From Ruminococcus sp. (GTDB lineage: Bacteria > Bacillota > Clostridia > Oscillospirales > Ruminococcaceae): a DNA stretch of 43,141 nt. Of this stretch, positions 7,639 through 15,413 are shown piece after piece. Location: NCBI GenBank assembly GCA_015066845.1, contig SVNO01000009.1, positions 1-43,141 on the forward strand. Direction: 5' to 3'. The notes under the pieces were generated by a model. That model had not been told where the DNA came from. It did not search any database and was given only the letters and a program-made list of their open reading frames with translations. Made by a program: the position numbers and the translations under genes. Each line of letters starts with the position of its first letter. The first letter of the stretch is position 1.

Positions 7639-9519
7639 ATGAATGAAACAACCAACAAGCGCAAAGAACGCATTAAAACCATACTCATCATCTTTCTGGC
7701 ACTGCTGCTGGTGCTGACATTCTGCTCCAACACCATCCAGAATTACAGCCTGCCCATCGTTGCTGCACAGTATGCCGGTTATGGCACAGTTACAGAAGCA
7801 GTACGCTGCAACGGCATTGTGACTGCCAATCAGAATTATGACGTGACTGCCGAGGGAATGCGCAAGGTGGAATCCGTGGCTGTCAAGGTCGGCGAAGAAA
7901 TCAAAGAGGGCGATGTACTGATGGTGCTTGCCGGTGCAGAGAGCACGGAGGAATATGAAGCAGCGCAGTCCGCACTGGATGCAGCAGAGCTTGCCTATCA
8001 GAAAGCACTCCTGACTGCGGCACCGGATTATGCGTCGCAGAATCAGGAGATTGCCAATGCCCGTGAGGATTTGCAGGCTGCCATCCGCGAGCTGAACGAA
8101 GCGCGTCACAGCGGCGGCATTACCACAGCACAGTACACACAGGCAGTGGCGGATGTTACCGAGCACACCAACCGCATTGCCAGGCTCTCCGCTGAGCAGG
8201 AGGCTGTGAAGGCTGGCGATTATGCCGCAGTTTCCGCAGAATATGCAGCACCCCTGTACGACCTTCAGGCAAATCTTGACCTGACCACAGCCGAGGCGGA
8301 CGCTGCACAGGCAGCCTATGATGCCAAGGCAGCCGGACTGACGGTGGATTCTGCCGCACAGGCACAGGTGCTTGCAGGAATGGAGCGTACCGCATCCGAA
8401 GCGGAGCTTGCCTACAACCGCGCAAAAGAGGATTATGAAGCGAGCGAAGGCGATGTGCTGCTCAAGCGCGCGATGGAAGACGCACAGCTGGAATGGCAGT
8501 ATGCCAAGGAGGATGTGCAGAAGGCAAAGGATGCATTGACAGCAATCACGGCACTTGAGCAGACACTTGCACAGATGAAGCCGGAGCTGGATGCAAAGCT
8601 GACTGCAAAATCTGCCGCACAGGATGCACTGGATGGTGCAGCAGCGGATATTTACGCACAGCTTGGCGATGCCATTGCCGCAGAAAATGCAGCCATGGAG
8701 GATGCAAACCGCATTGTCACCGCCTACCAGAACCAGACTCCTGTGGATATTCCGACACTGGAAGCACAGGTCAAGCAGCAGGAGAGAAGCTTGCAGGATA
8801 TGCTGCTTGCGCTTGCAGAAACCAAGAAAAATGACGCATTGACGCAGGAAATGAACAATCTTGACTTACAGAGCCAGAGAACCGAAATCGAAAAGATGAA
8901 GGAAGAACTGGAAAAGATGAAGAAGGACGGCGGTACGCTGGAGGTTACAAGCAAGCATGACGGCGTTGTCAGCTCCATCAATTACGTTGCCGGCGATTCT
9001 GTAATGGACGGCGATACTCTCGCAACCATTATGCTCGTGGATTCCGGCTATACTCTGCAAGCCACCGTTACCGCAAGTCAGGCAAAGAAGCTGCATATTG
9101 GCATGGAAGCTGATATTACCAACGGCTACGGCTGGGGCATGAAAGCGATCCTTTCCGGTATCAAGACCGATACGCAGAACCCGACCGGTTCTGATAAGAT
9201 CCTCAACTTTGATGTGGAGGGCGATGTCAATGCCGGTCAGTCCCTTTCCCTGTCCATCCGCTGCTCCAGCGCGAACTATGACTGCGTTGTGCCGTCGAGT
9301 GCTGTCATGGAGGACAAGGACGGTAAATTCGTTATGGTAGTCCATGCGAAAAATACCCCTCTGGGCAACCGTTACTATGCAAACCGCGTCAGCGTGGAGG
9401 TGCTTGCAACCGATGAGGTGAACAGTGCCGTTTCCGGTGATATTATGTCCTCTGATTTCGTCATCACCACCTCTGAAAAGCCCCTGAAGAACGGAATGCA
9501 AATCCGGATGGAGGACTGA
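7639..9519 (+). CDS. HlyD-like membrane fusion (adaptor) protein with long coiled coil
   Basis: This 626-residue protein starts at the ATG at 7639, with GGAGGG eight bases upstream. One N-terminal membrane anchor (about residues 13-32) is followed by the first half of a lipoyl/barrel-sandwich domain (about 45-100, ending KVGEEIKEGDVLMVLAG). Then comes a long Ala/Glu/Gln-rich helical coiled coil (about 105-440), the second lipoyl half (about 445-485, KHDGVVSSINYVAGDSV), and a beta-barrel C-terminus. Such proteins link an inner-membrane pump to outer parts, or in Gram-positives act as extracytoplasmic adaptors for MacB-type ABC pumps. The coiled coil is much longer than in most adaptors. The next gene, a MacB-like core protein, is the likely partner. 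Confidence 0.85.
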   Translation: MNETTNKRKERIKTILIIFLALLLVLTFCSNTIQNYSLPIVAAQYAGYGTVTEAVRCNGIVTANQNYDVTAEGMRKVESVAVKVGEEIKEGDVLMVLAGAESTEEYEAAQSALDAAELAYQKALLTAAPDYASQNQEIANAREDLQAAIRELNEARHSGGITTAQYTQAVADVTEHTNRIARLSAEQEAVKAGDYAAVSAEYAAPLYDLQANLDLTTAEADAAQAAYDAKAAGLTVDSAAQAQVLAGMERTASEAELAYNRAKEDYEASEGDVLLKRAMEDAQLEWQYAKEDVQKAKDALTAITALEQTLAQMKPELDAKLTAKSAAQDALDGAAADIYAQLGDAIAAENAAMEDANRIVTAYQNQTPVDIPTLEAQVKQQERSLQDMLLALAETKKNDALTQEMNNLDLQSQRTEIEKMKEELEKMKKDGGTLEVTSKHDGVVSSINYVAGDSVMDGDTLATIMLVDSGYTLQATVTASQAKKLHIGMEADITNGYGWGMKAILSGIKTDTQNPTGSDKILNFDVEGDVNAGQSLSLSIRCSSANYDCVVPSSAVMEDKDGKFVMVVHAKNTPLGNRYYANRVSVEVLATDEVNSAVSGDIMSSDFVITTSEKPLKNGMQIRMED

Positions 9520-9523
9520 TTCC

Positions 9524-10588
9524 ATGAAACTGAGCAAAAAACAGTGGCTCTGCGGCGGCGCAGCTCTGCTGTCGCTGGCAGTTTTCGGGGTTCTTACGGC
9601 AGTCAGCGCGTATCTGTCTGCTCTGCATGAAGCACAGAATGCGGCAAGCCGTTGGGAAATGGACGGGGATGTCCCCTATGTACAAATGAGTGCGTTCCTC
9701 ACACAGGATGCATCCCTGACGAGTGACACGCTGCAATACATCCGCGAAACCGTGGACAGCTCCATGCGCACTGCCTCTTTGCAGGCACCGGAAGGCGCAA
9801 GACTGTGGTACGATGCCTACAGTACCCCCGTGGGCATTGAAATGGCAAGCGGAACCAAGCGATACGAAGCACAGGCGCAGGTCACAGCCGTGGGCGGTGA
9901 TTTCTTCCTGCTCCACGCACCCAAGCTCCTTGACGGCAGTTTCCTGCTCGAATCCGACCTGATGAAGGATAGAGTGGTACTTGATGAAACCCTTGCATGG
10001 CAGCTGTTCGGCTCGCCCAATGTGGAGGGAATGCTGGTCACGATCAATCAGCGCACCTATCCGGTTGCCGGCGTTGTTGCCGCAGAGGATGACTATGCCT
10101 CCAGGAAGGCATACGGTGAAGTGCCGCGTATGTATATTCCCTTTGACCTCTATGCAGAATGGCAGGAGGAATATGGCGATACGGCAGTGATTTCCTGCTA
10201 TGAAATGGTACTGCCAAGCCCCGTGCGCAATTACGGAAAAAATGCATTCATACAGGCAGTCGGTGCGGAGAACAATCCCACCATGCTGACCATGGAAAAT
10301 TCCGCAAGGCATACCCTTGCCGGACGCTGGGCAAATCTGCGCAATCTGCATGATATGCTCGTGGTATCCAAGAATCTGGCATATCCCCATTGGGAAAATG
10401 CCGCAAGAATGATTGACTTTGACCTTGCAATGCTGCTTGCCGGACAAATTCTTTTCCTCATTTTTCCGGTGTACATCTTCCTTGTCCTGCTCTGGATGGG
10501 CTGGCGCAGGCTGGATGCATTTCTGACAGCAAAGCGGCTTGCTTATAAAAACAGAATCCGTTCATTGGTAAAGAACGAAGAATCCTGA
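9524..10588 (+). CDS. MacB-like periplasmic core domain protein, reduced
   Basis: This 354-residue protein has a first membrane segment (about residues 9-30), an extracytoplasmic domain resembling the MacB periplasmic core domain (about 50-270; TAVGGDFFLLHAPKLLDGSFL and VVLDETLAWQLFGSPN are characteristic), and one C-terminal hydrophobic stretch (about 305-330) before a short basic tail. Full FtsX/MacB permeases have three membrane segments after the core domain; only one is seen here, so it is a shortened form. GGAGG lies nine bases before the ATG, four bases after the adaptor gene. No ATPase is encoded nearby. It may act as a non-transporting partner of the adaptor; that is inference. Confidence 0.72.
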   Translation: MKLSKKQWLCGGAALLSLAVFGVLTAVSAYLSALHEAQNAASRWEMDGDVPYVQMSAFLTQDASLTSDTLQYIRETVDSSMRTASLQAPEGARLWYDAYSTPVGIEMASGTKRYEAQAQVTAVGGDFFLLHAPKLLDGSFLLESDLMKDRVVLDETLAWQLFGSPNVEGMLVTINQRTYPVAGVVAAEDDYASRKAYGEVPRMYIPFDLYAEWQEEYGDTAVISCYEMVLPSPVRNYGKNAFIQAVGAENNPTMLTMENSARHTLAGRWANLRNLHDMLVVSKNLAYPHWENAARMIDFDLAMLLAGQILFLIFPVYIFLVLLWMGWRRLDAFLTAKRLAYKNRIRSLVKNEES

Positions 10589-10595
10589 CCGTACG

Positions 10596-10613
10596 CCCCT
10601 CCATATGGAGGGG
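10596..10613. repeat. Perfect 18-bp palindrome plus hairpins before the first binding lipoprotein
   Basis: CCCCTCCAT and ATGGAGGGG form an uninterrupted 18-base palindrome. A second hairpin, AGCAGC (10637-10642) and GCTGCT (10647-10652), follows, so the 118-base spacer is well structured. No U-tract is present, which argues against a terminator; it may stabilise or process the mRNA between the exporter-like pair and the lipoproteins. Confidence 0.55.
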
Positions 10614-10706
10614 AACGGGACTGTATGCGGAATCACAGCAGCCACCGCTGCTTGATCAATGGGATGCAATGCATCTCAAATATAGAATCTGAAAGGTAAA
10701 TGGCAT

Positions 10707-12980
10707 ATGAAAAGAACAACATTGCAGAAAACAACCGCCCTGCTCACAGCAGCTCTCACCGCAATTACACTGACCGGATGTGGTGGAATGAAACAGAACG
10801 GCAGTACATTGGATGTATCCTTTGATAATTCCTATTCCTCAAATGAAGTGCAGGCATCGGAATTCAACATTTCCACGATCATGTCGCTCGATACGAATCT
10901 CCTGCTGCTCGGTTATGACGCAGAATACAACCCCAAGGCTGGCATATATCAGGTCAGTGAAGATTCGATCCAGACAGCTGAAATGAAATATGCAAAAAAT
11001 GCGAAGGACAACCGATACATTGATGTCATGGGCGCATATGCCAATGCAAGCGGCGGCTTTGATGTTCTTTACGATGACCATGAAATGGACGCTGACTGGA
11101 ACATACTCAAAAACGTTTATTATGTAGAAAGCTACGATGCCAACGGCGAACTTGTTTCCGGCAAGGACGTGACAGAGAATATCGGCGATGAAGCAAGCTT
11201 CTACAATATCATTGCTGACAAGAACGGCAATCTCTTTGCCGTTGCATCCTCAGATGATGGAATGCAGTACATCACCGTGCGCGACAAGGATTTCAAAGAA
11301 CGCGGCATTGTCGAGATGGACGTTCAATGGGTTGACCATCTGTTCTGTGCAGCCAACGGCAACGTCTATGTCAGCGGCTACAGCGATATGGGCGGAATGC
11401 TGTTCGGTCAGATCGATCCGGAAACCCTCACGCTTTCGGAAGTGGATGTAGAGGGTATGCCCGAATACTACAACGGCACATTCTCCGGCAACAGCGAGTA
11501 TGATTTCTTCATGTACGATTACCAGGCAATCTGGGGTGTCAGCGTGGAAAACGGCACCTGCAAGGAAGTCCTCAACTGGATGAATTCCGATTTCACCAGC
11601 GATTATGTCAACGCCGTGGCAGCACTGCCCGATGGCAAATTCCTGACGATCATGTCTAACGGCGAGGAAGAGGGCACAACGCTCTGGAAGATGGAGCGTC
11701 GTTCCGAGGAAGAACTTAAGCAGATGGAAGTTATCAGTCTTGCTGCGATCAGCGGCAACATGAATCTGATTGATGCAGTCTGCAAATTCAACCGCAGCAA
11801 CGACAAGCTCCGTATTGTTGTCAAGGATTATTACGATGGTATCGAAACCGAGAGCGAGGATGAGGATACCTATTTGCTCGCCCTTGAGGCATTCAAGAAA
11901 GACATGACCTCCGGTAAGGTTGCGGACATCATCTGCACAGACGGTCTGAACTTCGAGGCCTATGCCAATAAGGGCATGTTCGTTGACCTGTATGAGCTGA
12001 TGGAAGCAGACGAGAGCTTCAACAAGGACGATTATTTTACAAACTTCTTTGAAACATTTGAATACAAGGATAAGCTACAGCGCATGGGCTTCGCCTTCAC
12101 AGTCCAGACGCTTGCGGCAAAGACAAAGTATGTCGGCGAGAAGGAGGGCATTGCTCCTGCAGATTTCATGGAGCTTGTCAAGAATCCGCCCGAGGGTATG
12201 GAAGTATTCCCCAATATGACAAAGGACAGCCTGCTCTACACTGTTGTGGCAATGAACATGGACCAGTATGTGGATGCAGCCAATGCAACCTGCAATTTCA
12301 ATACACCGGAATTTGTAGAGCTTCTGGAGCTGTGCGGGGCATATCCGTCCAGTGATGAACTGTATGACAGTATGGATGATGCAGACTGGCAGGAATTCTG
12401 GGAGAAAGAGGAACTTGCATTCCGCAATGATACGGCATTGTTCAAGGAAGTATATCTGGAAACTCCGACCAGAATGCATGAGCTGCTGGAGGGCGACTTC
12501 GGCGGTGAAGATATGACCTTGATCGGCTATCCGATGCAGGAGGAAAAGGGCAACGGCGGTATGTTCCAGACCGACTTTACCCTTGCAATTTCCAGCCAGT
12601 CGAAGTACCAGAAAGAAATCTGGGAGCTGTACAAGTACCTGCTCAGCGAAGAATGCCAGGACAAACTGGATTGGTATCTCCCCGTGAACAAGAAGTCCTA
12701 TGAAAAGCAGGTAACAGAAACCCTCAACAACAAGGAAGAATATGCACAGTACTACTATCTTGCCAATGAGGAATTCAAGATTGGCTACCCGACACAGGAA
12801 GAAATGGACAGACTGACCGGCTATATCAGCGGTATCACCAACAGCTGGATTTATGATGCTACTGTTGTGACGGTAATTGAGGAGGAAGCACAGAAGTATT
12901 TTGCCGGCGACCAGAGTGCGGCACAGGCTGCGGAAATGATTCAGTCGCGCGTAGGTCTGTATATCAGCGAACAGTCCTAA
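10707..12980 (+). CDS. Large lipoprotein: beta-rich N-domain plus extracellular solute-binding domain (paralogue 1 of 7)
   Basis: This 757-residue protein has a type II signal peptide with lipobox LTGC (Cys 25). Residues about 40-335 form a beta-rich domain with repeated DxxGNxY-like units (ADKNGNLFAV, CAANGNVYVSGY), suggesting a beta-propeller. From about residue 339 a family 1 solute-binding domain begins, with ADIICTDGLNFEAYANKGMF and, later, TDFTLAISSQSKYQKEIW. It ends VGLYISEQS. A linker RRSEEEL joins the halves. It is anchored outside the cell and should deliver a ligand, perhaps a glycan, to the permeases. It is the most divergent paralogue and is followed by a terminator. Confidence 0.85.
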   Translation: MKRTTLQKTTALLTAALTAITLTGCGGMKQNGSTLDVSFDNSYSSNEVQASEFNISTIMSLDTNLLLLGYDAEYNPKAGIYQVSEDSIQTAEMKYAKNAKDNRYIDVMGAYANASGGFDVLYDDHEMDADWNILKNVYYVESYDANGELVSGKDVTENIGDEASFYNIIADKNGNLFAVASSDDGMQYITVRDKDFKERGIVEMDVQWVDHLFCAANGNVYVSGYSDMGGMLFGQIDPETLTLSEVDVEGMPEYYNGTFSGNSEYDFFMYDYQAIWGVSVENGTCKEVLNWMNSDFTSDYVNAVAALPDGKFLTIMSNGEEEGTTLWKMERRSEEELKQMEVISLAAISGNMNLIDAVCKFNRSNDKLRIVVKDYYDGIETESEDEDTYLLALEAFKKDMTSGKVADIICTDGLNFEAYANKGMFVDLYELMEADESFNKDDYFTNFFETFEYKDKLQRMGFAFTVQTLAAKTKYVGEKEGIAPADFMELVKNPPEGMEVFPNMTKDSLLYTVVAMNMDQYVDAANATCNFNTPEFVELLELCGAYPSSDELYDSMDDADWQEFWEKEELAFRNDTALFKEVYLETPTRMHELLEGDFGGEDMTLIGYPMQEEKGNGGMFQTDFTLAISSQSKYQKEIWELYKYLLSEECQDKLDWYLPVNKKSYEKQVTETLNNKEEYAQYYYLANEEFKIGYPTQEEMDRLTGYISGITNSWIYDATVVTVIEEEAQKYFAGDQSAAQAAEMIQSRVGLYISEQS

Positions 12981-12989
12981 GGCAATACC

Positions 12990-13047
12990 GCACAAATCGA
13001 GAGAAGCATATTTGTGCATTCCTACAAAGTTGATAAAAAGCTGTCAG
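12990..13047 (+). repeat. Hairpin and dispersed short repeat, copy 2
   Basis: GCACAAAT (12990-12997) and ATTTGTGC (13010-13017) form an 8-bp stem. The second arm leads into the string TGTGCATTCCTACAAAGTT (13013-13031) followed by AAAAAGCTGTCAG (13035-13047), both shared with 5477-5531. The preceding GGCAATAC motif also recurs near 5612 and, on the opposite strand, near 20034 and 22369. Confidence 0.6.
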
Positions 13048-13069
13048 GATTGACGGCGGTGATGTGTAT

Positions 13070-13108
13070 TAAGGGCAAAGAGCGAATGCTTTTTGCCCTT
13101 ATTTTTTT
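13070..13108 (+). terminator. Intrinsic terminator between lipoproteins 1 and 2
   Basis: TAAGGGCAAA (13070-13079) and TTTGCCCTTA (13092-13101) form a perfect 10-bp stem with a 12-base loop, followed by seven T residues. It ends only 17 bases before the next start codon, overlapping its leader, so it could act as an attenuator setting expression of paralogues 2-7. Confidence 0.8.
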
Positions 13109-13124
13109 GACAGGAGGAGATACC

Positions 13125-15401
13125 ATGAAAAAGAGAGTATTTTCCATGATACTGACCGCCGCCATTGCAGTGACAGGCATGACCGGCTGCGGCTTACAGA
13201 AAGAATACAAAGGTGCAACACTGGAACTGAACATGGACAATGCATGGCGCAGCGAGAAGCTCACAAAGGCAAGAGCAGGCTACAATTTCGTCCATGCATG
13301 GGACAATAATATCCTGCTCTCCCGTTCGGACAACCAGCGGACATTGCAGGAACGCTTTCAGTTTCTCAACACTGAAACAGGCGAATCCGTGGAATTTACA
13401 GCCAAGGCAGCCGAGGAACGGCAGAAAGCCTCCAATTTTATCGGATGCAGCAATGTTGTGGAATATCCTGACGGCACGGTCGGCATGATGATTTATGAAG
13501 TTGACCGCCGCGGAGAGGGCGTTGTGCGGTACTGCGTGGAGGTCTATGACGAGAATATGCAGTATCTGCGTTCCGTGGAAATTCCCGAAGCGGTGCATCA
13601 GAATGCCTATATTTATGCATGGATGGACAATCAGGGGAACTGGTACTGTGAAAAAGACGGCGGTCTGACCTGCTATAATCAGGATTTCGAGAAATACGGC
13701 GATATTTCCATTCCCGCGGGACTCTGGATAGAGGAGATGGCGTGTGGAAAAACGGATGGCACCATGTACGCAAGCGTTTGCAAGGATGACCCGAACGGCG
13801 GACAGTACTACGAAATCTACGAGGTCAGTGCCAAAGACCGCACCATGAACAGCACGGGTGTATTCAATACCAAGGAGAGCATTGAAAAACAGACAAGCCA
13901 CAACAGCACCCGTGTTTACACGGTCGGCGATTTTTCGCATGGCGGCGGCGGTTATGATTTCTGCTGGAATACCGTGGATGGCATGTACGGCTACAAGGAC
14001 GGCGAAGAAGTGCAGGCAATCAGCTGGGTGAATTCCGATTTCCCCATCGGCGGCGTGTCTGAGGCCTATTTCATGGAAAATGGTTCAGTTGTCGCCGTAT
14101 CAAGCAATTTCACCTCCCCAGAATACTACCTCTGTACCCCTCGTTCACAGGAGGAAATGGAAGCTGTAAAGCTGATCAGCCTTTCCACCCTCGGACTCTA
14201 TTCCGCGCTGGAAACCGCTGTTATTGACTATAACAAGGCAGAAAACGGCAGCCGTATTGTCGTGGTGGATTATAACCAGTACAACACCGATGAGGATAAC
14301 ACCCTCGGCAAGCAGACACTCTATGACGATATGCTTAACGGCATTGTAGCGGATTTGGTCTGCACGGACGGAATGCATTTCGAGAGTCTTGCAGGCAAGG
14401 GCTTGTTCGGCGACTGGTACGAGCTGATGGATGCGGATGAGAGCTTCTCCCGTGAGGAGTATTTGCAGAATTTCTTCCATGCCTATGAATATGACGACAA
14501 GCTCCAACGCCTTGCCGTGCAGTATTCGGTACATACCGCCATGGCAAAAACGCAGTTTACGCAGCAGGAGGGCATGAATCTGGAGGAATATCGGGAATGC
14601 CTGAGGAATCTTCCACAGGGCATGGATTTCTATGATTTTTCAAATCGTGCATGGATGCTGGATACCTATTTCAAGGACAATCTCAATGCCTATGTGGATG
14701 CGAAGAATGCAAAATGCTATTTCGATTCCGAGAGTTTTGCCTATATTCTGGGAAAATTCGGCACACTCCCGACAAGTGATGAAATTGGGGAGCTTGGCGA
14801 AGAATGGGCAGCACAGCGGATGCCAAGCTATCCGGAAAGTCATCTTGCATTTCAGGAAAACCGCGCATTTATCGAGGATGCAGTGTTCTGTCAGCCCATT
14901 GATTTTCGCAGATACAACCGTCTGACCTTCCACGATGAACCCGTCACCATGGTGGGCATTCCCATGGATTATGATGAGGGCAACGGCGGTCTGTTCCGTG
15001 CAGATTTTACCGTATCCGTCAATGCACAGTCCGAATACCGCGCGGAAATCTGGGATTTCATGAAGCATCTCTTGCAGGAGGAATACCAGAGCAGCCTGAA
15101 CGATTCGTTCCCCGTGCATCTGGGGGCATTGGAAGCAAAGTATGACGAGGCAATGCACATGGTATCGGCAAAGGGCTATTTCGGCGTGAGTGAAGTGCCG
15201 ATTGGCGAATCGAATGCCGAGGAAATGGGCAAACTGCGCACCTATTTGGAAGGCATCCAGACCGCGTATTATTACGATGAAACCATCTACAACATCCTTT
15301 GGGAGGAAACCGACAAATACCTTGCAGGCGACCAGACCGCAGAGGAATGCGGCAGAATGGTGCAGTCGAGGGTGTCCATCTATCTGAGTGAACAGAGTTA
15401 A
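13125..15401 (+). CDS. Large lipoprotein: beta-rich N-domain plus solute-binding domain (paralogue 2 of 7)
   Basis: This 758-residue protein starts at the ATG at 13125, which has AGGAGGA upstream; the longer frame to 13014 runs across a terminator and is rejected. The lipobox is MTGC (Cys 22), and the mature start GLQKEYKGATLELNMDNAW is shared with paralogues 4 and 6. The beta-rich half has units such as MDNQGNWYCEKDG and a six-base insert of glycines (FSHGGGGYDF). The linker TPRSQEEME precedes the binding domain at about residue 346, which carries DLVCTDGMHFESLAGKGLF and ends RVSIYLSEQS. It begins the tight run of paralogues 2-7 after the terminator. Confidence 0.85.
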   Translation: MKKRVFSMILTAAIAVTGMTGCGLQKEYKGATLELNMDNAWRSEKLTKARAGYNFVHAWDNNILLSRSDNQRTLQERFQFLNTETGESVEFTAKAAEERQKASNFIGCSNVVEYPDGTVGMMIYEVDRRGEGVVRYCVEVYDENMQYLRSVEIPEAVHQNAYIYAWMDNQGNWYCEKDGGLTCYNQDFEKYGDISIPAGLWIEEMACGKTDGTMYASVCKDDPNGGQYYEIYEVSAKDRTMNSTGVFNTKESIEKQTSHNSTRVYTVGDFSHGGGGYDFCWNTVDGMYGYKDGEEVQAISWVNSDFPIGGVSEAYFMENGSVVAVSSNFTSPEYYLCTPRSQEEMEAVKLISLSTLGLYSALETAVIDYNKAENGSRIVVVDYNQYNTDEDNTLGKQTLYDDMLNGIVADLVCTDGMHFESLAGKGLFGDWYELMDADESFSREEYLQNFFHAYEYDDKLQRLAVQYSVHTAMAKTQFTQQEGMNLEEYRECLRNLPQGMDFYDFSNRAWMLDTYFKDNLNAYVDAKNAKCYFDSESFAYILGKFGTLPTSDEIGELGEEWAAQRMPSYPESHLAFQENRAFIEDAVFCQPIDFRRYNRLTFHDEPVTMVGIPMDYDEGNGGLFRADFTVSVNAQSEYRAEIWDFMKHLLQEEYQSSLNDSFPVHLGALEAKYDEAMHMVSAKGYFGVSEVPIGESNAEEMGKLRTYLEGIQTAYYYDETIYNILWEETDKYLAGDQTAEECGRMVQSRVSIYLSEQS

Positions 15402-15413
15402 GGAGGAATTTTT

